Part shown: piece after piece, positions 25,236 to 35,375 of the stretch
Layout: each line of letters begins with the position of its first letter
How positions within the stretch are numbered: position 1 is the first letter of the stretch
Source of the DNA: Hymenolepis diminuta
Taxonomy: Eukaryota > Platyhelminthes > Cestoda > Cyclophyllidea > Hymenolepididae
DNA length: 64,000 nucleotides
Reading direction: 5' to 3'
Assembly: GCA_900708905.1 (NCBI GenBank)
Contig: CAADRB010000014.1
Coordinates: forward strand, 1,621,447-1,685,446
Notes under the pieces: model-generated
Databases searched by the model: none
Seen by the model: only the letters and a program-made list of their open reading frames with translations
What the model was told of the DNA's origin: nothing
Program-made: the position numbers and the translations under genes

Positions 25236-25939
25236 AAATGGTTAAAACAAAGTGATAAAACTTTGTATTTAAAATAGGCAAATGTTGTTATTTTAAACGA
25301 CTTTCCTTAACAGAAATAATTTGTGAAATCACAGCGTAAATTTAGTTATCTATCTGAAGTTTTGCTTTTAAAACTAATTTGATGACCACTCTCATTCCCT
25401 CACCTTTCAGAAATTTGTAATAATTTTTATAATTTTTACTTAAAAGCAAAATGAATGGCTATCTTGCATAAAGATAAATCTAACCTTATGAAATATGAAA
25501 ACGTATTTTAAATTAAAATAAGGAATTATTTTAACAATTTTATAATATCTCACTCGCGTGAATTTATTAATACAGATGTAGCTTATGCAGTATAAATGGA
25601 AATTTGAATGTTAGTTTCTCAGTTTCTGATTTTTAGCACTGTTGGTTCATTTTAATTCAAGTGACATATAGTTTTACATAAATAAAAACATATTATAGAA
25701 GTAGTACTGCTGTGTTATTAAGGGTTTTATCTTGGCAGGATAAGCGAAAATAATTATATTGCTTTTGATTTATGCATTTTCATCTGGACCCAGATTGTGT
25801 TTATCGGATTTGTGTAAATAGTTTTGCTAAATCTGACAAAGGTTCTAGTTTTTGACTGTAGCGCGAGAAAGATGGTGACCCTCTTCTTTACTTGAGCTAA
25901 CCGTCACTTAGAATCGCATAAATTAGGTTGTTGGGGTTA

Positions 25940-26330
25940 AGATAATAACTAACGGCTAACAGCTACCACCAGTTCTAGAGTAGATGACCAAGAGCTGTTT
26001 TGGCCAAAATGTTTTAATCAAGCCACTATGAGAATTCAAGCGCGTAAGAGAGAGATAAGGAACAAATGCGATGAGAGGCAGGTGCATGACAAGTGTGTGC
26101 TTGCCCGTGTGTCCCAGTGGAAATACAAAGTCACTTGAGCACGGTATGAGTGCGTTGTACCTTTAAATGAAACAGGACAGTCATAGAAAAAGGAGAATTG
26201 ATAAACTTGTCTAGATATGACAGATAGGGACTGAGTCATAGGGATAAAAAGATATCACTGCGGCTTCGTGGGCGAGAAACCGGAGTATTGTCATAGAGAA
26301 TGCGAATAAAGAGTAATTTTGGGAATGCAT
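25940..26330 (+). repeat. Dispersed repeat family A, copy 2
   Basis: Partner of 12430-12900, same orientation. Landmarks: ataactaacggctaacagct, gagagagataaggaacaaa, cagtggaaatacaaagtcac, gatatcactgcggcttcgtg and ggagtattgtcatagagaat. The family B-like pyrimidine tail follows directly, so A and B may be parts of one longer element. Confidence 0.7.
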
Positions 26331-26339
26331 AGGGGGTCA

Positions 26340-27000
26340 TCCTTCAAGGTCAAACCAGTTAGCTTTCTATTTCATGCTTCTCGCAATTTTCCTTTCACAC
26401 CCTCTTTTCCACTCTCTACACTACTGATTCAACTCAACTCTTGTTCTTGTTTTTGTTTTTGAGAAAGTTTGTTATATTATGTTAGCATTTAAGATCATTA
26501 GATTTAAAAGGGAATTTCTCTAAGCCTAAATCATAGAAGCACCTTTATTTGAAATTAGAATTACTTAGAGATCATGGACGTGATAATAGGCATTTATTCT
26601 AGAAATATTATTGCAAGATGCGATCCTGGGGTAGCATTTGAACATGCAAAATAGCGGAATAGTCCTGCAATAAATGGAACTGTAGGTGCTTTATTTGGAT
26701 TCTAGAAACAGTGTATTGTACCTGCTCACCCTGACGCATTGAGTTGCTCTGTCTTTTCTTTGTATTGTGGCCATAGTGATTCATACTCTGTCCTAATTGT
26801 CAACAGACAAAGGACCCGAAATCAGTCAACTGTCACATCGAACCTCATTTCGTCTATTCCTCACGAGCCAGATTGTCCTCCCTCAGTGCTGACGCCTCTT
26901 CTTTCCTCTAAATTCCTCTTTTTTCTCCTCTTATTCGTTTCTCAATTGTTTATTAAACTCGTGGGCCTTCCTGGCTTTTAGTCTCCTCACTCGTATCCCG
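26340..27000 (+). repeat. Dispersed repeat family B, copies 2 and 3
   Basis: Two related blocks. One at about 26380-26490 ends in gttcttgtttttgtttttga and gaaagtttgttatatta. The second, 26740-27000, matches 7140-7400 (cctaattgtc, acaaaggaccc, tttcgtctattcctcacgag, cagtgctgacgcctctt). The open frame at 26739-26981 lies wholly inside this repeat and is not a gene. Confidence 0.55.
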
Positions 27001-27854
27001 TTATTATTAAGAGGATCATTAGTTTTGCAAGGGAATTGCTAAGCCTAATTTGATCTGTCTCCTAAAGTGGCTTTACTTCGTAACTTGGAGCCCTGCTACC
27101 TCCTAAACAGAGCAATTAAATTCCAAAATTATTCCTAAATTACCTTCTAGTGAAATTGTACAAATATTTGTTCGATTAATCAGCGGAAAACTCCTATTCC
27201 GTCATTATTTAACTCTGGAATCGTTGTGAAAATGCTAGCATTCTTTTTGAATGAATAGTTGGCTTTAAATTTGTAATAATAGAAATAGTTCATTTGACTA
27301 TAAAAATATCAGCACACAAAAACATACTTCATATTTTGTCCACATTTCCAGTAGTCTGCCTCATAAATGGTGAATAAAAAATTCCGCATTTTAACATTAG
27401 TCGTTTCATTTTCTTACCATAACGTTGAAGACAATATTGTGCCCGATCATCCCATCGCGGTCTCGACCTTGATATTTTATTCAAGTCTACTAAGTTCAGA
27501 AGTTCATCGAAGTGATTTGACAGTCAATTGTTGTGATAGAATTCATTAATGAACAAACGATTCTGAATTTTGACTCTTCATTTTCACCACAAGTCCAAGG
27601 ACTTCTGAGCAGAATACCGAGAGTGTTTTACTCTTGCCTATCAAAAGAAACCTTGATTTAGTGACTAGAGTATCAAACTCCTCTGCCATTCATGAAATAC
27701 AAGAGGCATGAGGCTTGAATTTGAAGCGGCATCTCCTACTAACCAAACCTCATCCAAATTAAAATATACAAAGCTGAAAAGCATTTCAAATGCCGTTATT
27801 TTTATAGCATTCATTTAAAGTAAATTGCTTAACCATTTAAAATGTTGCCTGTTT

Positions 27855-28324
27855 TTATGAATTCCAGTTGATCACTATGTCGCTGTCCAAATTGTGAGCC
27901 AGCAGGAACCGACGAGTAGTGATTTCACTAGTCGTTGTTAATTTGCCAGTGTAGACAAAATCGATGGCTGCCTTCACTATACTGCACAAAAATAATTTTA
28001 ATTTAGATTTATTCAATCTGTAGCTTACTCAAACGAAAACTGTTCCCAGTTCAAGCTCTAGGTACTATTGCTCAGGATAGTATATTTGACTGAAGGAAAT
28101 TGGTTACAGAAAGCCTATCGGTGAACTGAAACTGGAGCTTTTTTCCTTGTTACAAAAATAAGAATCAAAGAATTTGATTCTTACCTTGATTGATGCATCC
28201 AGAAATACCTCTTCTTCACAAAGTTGATTGAATAGGGCCATGAAAAGGACACTGAATATTTCATCAGATGTGAGTTTTCTTGTCGCAGTGATCAATCCAC
28301 AGATAGACCTAACAAATGGCTTCA
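27855..28324 (-). CDS. Two BTB-like exons (partial gene or remnant)
   Basis: Exon a, 28324-28185, lies between CTCAG and GTAAGAAT and reads KPFVRSICGLITATRKLTSD, then EIFSVLFMALFNQL. Exon b, 27981 or 27976 to 27855, follows a GTGCAG/TATAG acceptor and reads VKAAIDFVYTGKLTTTSE, then FLLAHNLDSD and a TAA stop. The pattern hhxFhYTGKLTxTSExxxxxLLxAxxL is the C-terminal half of a BTB/POZ domain, as in BTB-Kelch substrate adaptors of cullin-3 ligases. The two exons resemble one another, so b looks like a second copy of the same domain segment rather than its continuation. The phases do not join cleanly (a ends phase 0, b is open in another phase). No upstream BTB half or Kelch repeats were found. 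Probably a fragment of a BTB gene or tandem-duplicated exons. Confidence 0.45.
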
Positions 28325-31300
28325 CTGAGAGTGCAGACTTATAGCTTAGCCAGTAAATAAGCTAATTTTCGGATAAAAAGGTGTATAAAATAGAACGCGA
28401 GGATTACATTTCTCACAAGAATATAATGAATAATAAAATAACTGACACAAGCGAATGTCTACTTGCATGCTGAGTTCCAACCAATGCGATATTTAGGACA
28501 AAGAAAATGAAGACATCGCATAGGTACTGGAAGCTCTAATATCTGCAGTGTAGGAGACGGGATCTAAAAAAAGGATTTATTACAGAGCATCTTATAAGAC
28601 AAGATGGAATGAAATCACATAAAACATAGAAAGAGAAAACAATGGAAAATGATATGACAATAAGTCAGACATTTAACTCAGTATACGGAAAAAATTTTTC
28701 TAATCGAGAAGATCTCCATAGTTTTGTAGTGGCTAAATTAGTTGAAGTTTTCTTGAAATAAAACTTCCCCTACCCTCGTGAATCAATTTTCCCCTGTCGC
28801 ATGGCTTGCAACGACGACACACCACCATCTTGCAATGCTTAATTAAACAGAACTCAAATGAGCTACAATGACCACGAATTCCCTCAAAGAGAGCGACAAC
28901 CAACCTAAGTAACGTGACTAAATACCTAATTGAAAATTTCCAACTTCAGCGTCTCGCCAACGAATGCCTGAGTGGAAGCTACCCTCTGCGAGGTCTCACT
29001 AAAGCGAACATCTAATTTTCAAATCATATCTCTGCTTTCTCTAATCTCCTATTAGGCCGCATAAATCCTCATTTATAAATACAAACATTATTTGTTACCC
29101 GTTCCACTCCCAATAAACACTGCTCATCACTGTCCAGCCTCCTCTCTCTATTCTGCCGTCGCAATGAAGAAAGGTAGAAAATAGAAGGTATAAACTAAAG
29201 AATTAGATACCTTCGTTGCTAGTTCAATCTTCTAACGTTATAATAAAATTCTAGTTTTGGTGCAAACAAAACACTGTCATTGATTTGGCGATTTAGGTAA
29301 TTTTGTTTCCTTTATTTAAATTACGTAACTGTTAATTACTCCAAATTTCCTCATATTTAGGTAGGTGGGGTTAATTTGCCATATGATAAATGCGCGCATG
29401 TTGAGCATTAAATCAGAAGCTCAGCCTCTACCTCGATATGTCAGTTATTCATTATTTGTTTCCTGACACTCTCCCTTATTATCACCTCAAAAAATCAATC
29501 CAAGTAATTTATACATTCATTACAGTATTTGTAGAATACAAGGAGTACTGTAGACACTAGACTTAAATCTCTGTAGAAGATACAATCCATTATCCTTTGA
29601 TAAATCCCTTTCGAGAATGAGAATGGCTGGCAGTAGACAACAGCCTCTCCAAATCAGAACACTAGAGATGGAAAGAGGAGACCAAACTGTACTAAAAATA
29701 ATAAACGTCGGGGATGAGAATTGATACAGAGGGGGAGAGAGAGCAAAAACAAAGCGTTAGTGCAAAATGCATAACCTTTAGGATTTTTAAACCACCAAGC
29801 ACGTTGCCGATGAGAAATTGGAAGCATGCCAAGCTCACATCTTCAACAGCCCAGTATAAAAGAATGCAGACCAACAAGTAGAGTGTGAACCAATATGGAA
29901 GCTGGCATGCTGAAAAAGCTCGTCTTCAAGTCCCCTGCTTGTCAGAGGGTAGTAACCTTTGTGATAAGATGGCCGTTACCGCATACCCTTTCCGCTGTTT
30001 ATGCTTTTCCGGTTAATCTTCCATAAATTTTTACGTCCTTTCACATTATTTCGCCTTACCTGCTTACCCCAGCTTTAGTTATTTCCTTTCCCATTGTTAG
30101 AGTAGATACCCTGTTCTCTCATCCAGAAATATCCATAATCATCTTTTTGTGTTTAACGAGTGGTACTTAAAGCCTCCTCCACAGATTTGGTACGAGATAG
30201 GGCAAGAAGATCACCATATTTTGCGGGGTAAAATGTGATGATTTATAAGAATATGAAAAAGCTTGTTAAGGGAAGTGCTTTAATGAAAGGTAACAGAGAG
30301 CTTGAAAAAAGAGAGGGGCAACAAATGTGGGAGGCATGAGGTGTCGTGGATAACTAAAAGTGCCGGAGAAAGCAGATGGGGTACGGGTTGGGGTTGGAAA
30401 GAAGAAAGAACTGTGTAGCAGCCGCGTCAAATTTCATGGGTACAGAACATTGGAGTATTTAAAAGGCAATGTTCATAGGCTGTTTAAGGATAAACGTATA
30501 ACGGTCAAAATACTGCGAAAGAGGGTACTATTAGCACCAATCACGTTAGAAGTACGCCCGCAACCTTGTTGTACCAAAGGGGAGCATACACACTACACAC
30601 AGTGTGGCGAGATCAGGCCTTGACGCTTGCTCTCAGCGACTTTTTAATCCCCTCTCCCTTAGCATTTATTTAATTTTCTGCCAACCAATTTCGGTTGTTT
30701 CCCAAAATCGAAAATTGAAAATCTTTTTTATTTTTGTGGGTAGTAATAATAGTACTAAAAGGAACAAATAGTTACAACAGTGCATAACACTAGCATAGAC
30801 CTTACAACGACATACTCCGGCTTTGAAATTGTGAGATCTTGTATCTGTACTATGATCCAAATTTGAAAATCACTATCAATGAAGTTAAGTATTATTAAAT
30901 AAACGAAATCAGGTAAGATATCGATCATTATTGTTTGCTGTAAGAAGATATGTGATAGCTGTTATCTAAACTACCACAGAGGTTAGCGGAACCATTACCT
31001 TTCTATATTCTTATGACAATCTCAACACAATAAAGTGGAAAGAAGGCAAGGCAGTGGTGGGCAGAGCTAATAGAGAGTCAGACTTGGGATCTGGAGAGGA
31101 AGAGAGTGGGAAACTGTAAGCACGAGATCGGATCCCGTGGATCAGACTGAGTGCTTACAGACTTGGCATTCGTAGTTCATTCAGAAAGACTAACATAAAG
31201 ATATGGAAAGATTTAAGTCACAATTAATTTGGGAGTAACCTAGACACAGAGACGATCTCTCAAGGACCACTTACATGGTATAATTACACTAACTAAAATA

Positions 31301-34299
31301 AGCCACTTGAGAACACATGATGGCTCTGTAGGAGCCTTGAGGTCACGGCAGAGAATCAAGCACTCCAAATACTGTAATCATCGTCTTGAAGTCGAGAAAA
31401 TTAGTTCGCAGAGGTAATTAGTGAAAAGAGAGGGGAATAGTTTTAATTAGAGAAAAAGTGTAATCGTTGTGGTAGTTAAAAGTTCTACTTGGGTGAATCA
31501 TCACCCATGTTAAAATCTTGTCAGCTAGTATTCCCTTTCTATAGTGAAGATCAGTAGAAAGATTAGTAGTTTGTAACTGTTAACGGCCGTGTTAATTCCA
31601 TCGCCCAAACATTTCAACAAAGTTAATTTGCTTGTTTTGCGCTTAATTTTGTAATTTGACGAATTTGAGCTGGACGAAGAAAATATCAGTAATTGGAAAC
31701 TTTCACTTTTGAAAACCATTATCTATTATAATTTTTTCCACCTTCCAAGACAGCTCGGCTCCAATTCACTGTTCTCGAAAACTCCAGGAAATGAAGTTTT
31801 TAAAGATGAAGAGAATCGTACTACAACCAGAGCCATGTAGAAATCTTGGTTTCGAAAAGTAGGCTCGGAACCTTGTCGGACCAAACTGAAACACTCATCT
31901 GCGCACAATGGACCAATGGGGAGCTCAGCGTGGCTATTGGCTAGATCAGACTAAATAGTCATTCGTCGCTATTGCTCTGGGGGAAGATAGGTAGACACAA
32001 GGCGAATGGTTACCTCTTCTCACCATTTTAGACCTTTATGCTTCTTGGTCCATATTCCAATCTTCCATTAGTCTTAGTGACTTTATGCCCTTTCATATTT
32101 ACTTACCTTAAAAAAGATCAATTTAGACCACGCTACCCACAATTGGTTTGTCTTAATAAACCTCTCATTCCCCCGAACTTTCTCTTTGTACTCAATAAAG
32201 CTTCTCAATCAGTATTCTCTCCACTTTCATCTAGCCGTTTGGTGAAGATTGTAAAAACTTAGAAGCATGATAGCTCAGCAAGAACTCTACAGTCGTTTAG
32301 ATAACTAATTATCACTTATCCTTCTCCAACCTAGGTTATCCTTGACATATAATTCATATTTCAACCTCTTAATCGTTGTGTATTTGTACCTAAACGGCCA
32401 GTGGAATTCTCCACTGTCTTTGAATAATTCCAGAAGTCCTTTTCCAACTTTAATTCTATTAATATGCATAGCGACTCTCACCCCTCTTCTTTCCTCCTAC
32501 TGGCTAACTCACAGTCCCCCAGCCAGTTGCCCCCTTTTTGTAGCTCCTCTTACCAGCCTCCATTCCCGTTCACTATTTATAACATCTCACCTCCTTTCTC
32601 CACGCTACTTCCCTTTAAAGCAATAACCTTACTATAACATTTGCATTCTTCGTATAATAATAATGCAGAAGTCCATTTAGGGAAGTCTTTTCCAACGCCC
32701 ATCTTAGGTTAGGGAGTGGCATCATTAAGGTTCCACCATCTATATTAGTCAGATTTAACAAGTGTGGTTAGTCATTCCGATACCCTACATTAGATGATTC
32801 TAATCTTATTCTGGTCACCCTCTAGTTTTATCTGTCAAGGTGGAAATATAACAGTAATGTGCAAACAATATTTATAAAATAATTTCCCTTGAGAAAATTA
32901 AATTTTTATTATTTATGTCAGTCATATTCTCCTTATATTTGTATTATCAATCCGTTTGTATATTTCAAGGATGTCGAGATGAGTGGACTGTAAGACTATC
33001 CCTCATCAGTTATAAATTTAACGCAATGTTCAATTCTAAATAGCTTTATTTTGTTCAATGTAGGTGAATGGAAAGACTGATTCTGATACCTTTTTAAACT
33101 TCTTAAAAGACTGCCAAAATATGTATTGATGATTAAAACTTCAGGGGTTAAGATCATCTCAAACCCATAAAGTGAAAGCCTGCATCTGCTTGTCAGATTA
33201 GTACAAGTGTTAATCCCTAAATTAAATCGCTATTATATTGCACTAGCTTTAGTACATTTTAAGTCAAGAATTTCGATGAATACTATCTGCGAATCCTATG
33301 TATAAAGTTTTATGAATATTGACCGTTACATATCAACTTCTTCAATGTAACCACAGGAAGAAGGTGAATAAGGGCTTCTCCCTGTAGTTCATACAATATT
33401 GACTCAAATATACTGAAAGGGGTAAGTGGTAAACGATTGACTGCTTGGTCGGCCGTTAATAATTGCAGTGAAAGTTGCTTCAGTGGAGGACCTACGCATC
33501 CAGACGGAGCGTACAAGTCCAATAATCGATAACCGTGTGCACAAAGTTTCATTTGAGTGTAAGAAAATATTCGATTTGAGTTCCTAATATAACAACATTA
33601 GGTAATCATTTTGCCGTATTTTTAAGTCAAACATCTTAAAATAATTATGCGGATAAGTGGCAGAGAATAGCACGTAATATCCGTATTGAACATGCAGGAT
33701 ATCATGTGTAGGTATTTTGCTCAAAAGCCATGGAATTTATCATATATAAAAATTTTCTTCTACTGATTTAAAAAAGTAGCAATGCCTTAATAAAATTTTT
33801 CTAATGCCTCAAAACTACACTAAGAAGTGAACAAACAGTTTAACTTAACTCTACGCCAGTCAAATCGTGGAATCGTTCATTATGATGACAAACCTTCGCA
33901 TGTCTCATTTCGCACATATGATTCATCATCTTTTAATTAGTGTTTAATTTCATCAATAAAATGATAAAAACTGAAATTAATTGAAGTGACGAATTTGACC
34001 CTCCTACCCCTTTCTAAAAATCAAGGCTCTAAAGCCATGGAGTCACTTTTCTGAATCCTATAATGTATTCTAATTGTGTAATTAAACGCCGGATTAAAAT
34101 ACATGTAAATTACTTTATTGGCTTTGCAGCATCAAAAAATATATTTTGTAATTTTTCTAATTATGATCAGATAAAGTATTTCAAGGTATTTTAAAGCAAT
34201 CAATTTATTAAAACAGATATCCTTTAGATTAAACATACTCGATATTGTTTAATCGGGCTTGCAGAGAGAATTCAAATTCAAATTTTGTAATTAATAACG
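28325..34299. other. Intergenic, no supported gene
   Basis: About 6 kb. An inverted family D copy lies at 33415-33560. A C/T-rich tract at 32380-32640 resembles the family B tail. Patches of higher GC at about 28940-29010 (a short open segment after a CTTCAG) and 30300-30640 (A/G-rich, 87-codon open frame) were examined, but neither shows a recognisable protein. Nothing else seen. Confidence 0.55.
33415..33560 (-). repeat. Dispersed repeat family D, inverted copy
   Basis: The reverse complement reads cggttatcgattattggact, then tgtacgctccgtctgga, gtcctccactgaagcaactt and gcaattattaacggccg, matching 3780-3890 (ggattatcgatcattggatt, ctacgctccagcctg, gtccaccactgtag, gcaattattggctaat). It explains the 80-codon open frame at 33310-33552. 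Confidence 0.6.
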
Positions 34300-34510
34300 A
34301 ATGATCCTGTTATACGTCGATAGCGCAGTGATCAGCATACACGTTTGCCATGTTAGAGGTCACAAGTTCGATGTTCATTGGGGCATGCCCAGTTAGCAGA
34401 GTGGCCAACCGCACTGGTTGAGTCTGGCTAATATAGAGGATGACAGAATTCGAGTCTCTCATCGGGGAAGCTCCAAGATGATACTCCTTACCCAAGAAGA
34501 GCGTTGGGAA
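34300..34510 (+). mobile_element. tRNA-derived SINE-like element (best copy)
   Basis: A-box-like TAGCGCAGTGATCAG at 34321-34335 and B-box-like AGTTCGATGTTC at 34364-34375 have tRNA spacing. A unique body follows (gggcatgcccagttagcaga, then gtggccaaccgcactggttg) and a tail tcatcggggaagctccaaga, actccttacccaagaagag. The same body and tail occur at 34780-34935 and, inverted, at 56265-56385. It lies about 850 bp upstream of HSP70 copy 3. Confidence 0.65.
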
Positions 34511-34779
34511 TAGGCTTGAGAATTATCATGCTCCTATTTTTTTCGCCCGATATTTTACCTTCTCTAGTAGACTGGGATTTCTGTGTCTATTAAATTATGC
34601 CGATATTATATTCCGACTTATTTTGACCAACACTAAGAGATTGTTTGGAAGGCCAGTCTTGTTATTTTGACACCACAACACTAGAAACTCCTTCTGTTTA
34701 TCATACAGTGATCAAATGTAAAAAGAAATACATTGGAAATTCAAGGTTCCCGATGACACAAAGAGGTAAAGGTGAAATT

Positions 34780-34935
34780 CTGTTAAATCAGAGGTCGATA
34801 AACCAACATCCATCGGGGCATATCCAGTGGCATGTATAGCCAATAAGGTGAACAGGAGGGGTGGTAAAACGCGTCTTTCTTGTAAAAACGACTCCATGAA
34901 ATCTTCCTCTGCCCAAGGGAAGGGCTATTAACACT
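34780..34935 (+). mobile_element. SINE-like element, second copy beside the first
   Basis: Body aligned with 34350-34500: aatcagaggtcgataaacca, catcggggcatatccagtgg, gtatagccaataaggtgaac, and the tail gactccatgaaatcttcctc, tgcccaagggaagggc. It lacks a recognisable A-box, so it is a 5'-truncated or decayed copy in the same orientation as its neighbour. Confidence 0.5.
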
Positions 34936-35375
34936 TCTCTTAATGAGCCTGGAAAGGAAATTTGAAGAATTCCGTTTATCTAGCGCTAAAATTTAAATAA
35001 CCCAATGATTGGACCCGCAAACTGCAAGGTCAAGTTACATTAACATTATAAATTGTTATTATTCACAAAATGTTTTTTTTCTTCAAAGAATATGGCCTCC
35101 GAGCATAAAGATAAGCTATCAACTTTCAAATGGAGAAATCAGAATTGCACCTATTGAGTGAAATAAATTATGTGAATATATGAAATATATAATTCGCTTG
35201 AGGAAAATTAAAAATTGTAGATTCTGAGTAATGAATATTGATCACTGATTTTGATAAATTCTAATTGACCACAAAAATATGCGATTTGTATTTCCAGATT
35301 TTCACGTGGTTAAATTTCTTTAATCAGTAATCAGAAAGAGATAATCCGTAAAATTTCAGTTTTGTCTTAAAAGTG
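34936..35375 (+). promoter_or_regulatory. Upstream region of HSP70 copy 3; possible 5'UTR intron
   Basis: Unlike copies 1, 2 and 4, no TATA box or perfect heat-shock element is seen in the 200 bp before the ATG. An AATTTCAG acceptor-like sequence lies 17 bp before the ATG (ends near 35359), so the transcript may start in an upstream non-coding exon. A pair of inverted CCAAT boxes (cccaatgattgg, 35000-35011) could mark that promoter. This suggests a constitutive HSC70-type gene; the intron is inferred. Confidence 0.4.

Larger units (their letters stand above)
21378..27854. other. Intergenic, repeat-rich
   Basis: The HSP70 copy 2 3'UTR occupies the first stretch (possible AATAAT-type polyadenylation signal near 21445). 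Family C lies at 24970-25235, family A at 25940-26330 and family B at 26340-27000. Open frames at 21908, 23521 and 24453 have AT-driven composition and no recognisable features, so I do not annotate them. Confidence 0.6.

Noticed and set aside
30360..30623. 87-codon open frame in an A/G-rich patch
   Set aside because: Begins in low-complexity purine-rich DNA; no conserved motif, no splice context.
31060..31150. tRNA-like text with gcacgagatcggatcccgtg
   Set aside because: A B-box-like phrase only; no matching A-box at the right distance and no cloverleaf by eye.
33310..33552. Minus-strand 80-codon open frame with coding-like text
   Set aside because: It coincides with an inverted copy of dispersed repeat family D, whose other copies are not open.
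34321..34392. A tRNA gene
   Set aside because: A-box and B-box are present but acceptor and anticodon stems do not pair properly, and the sequence continues into a repeated body; SINE-like instead.
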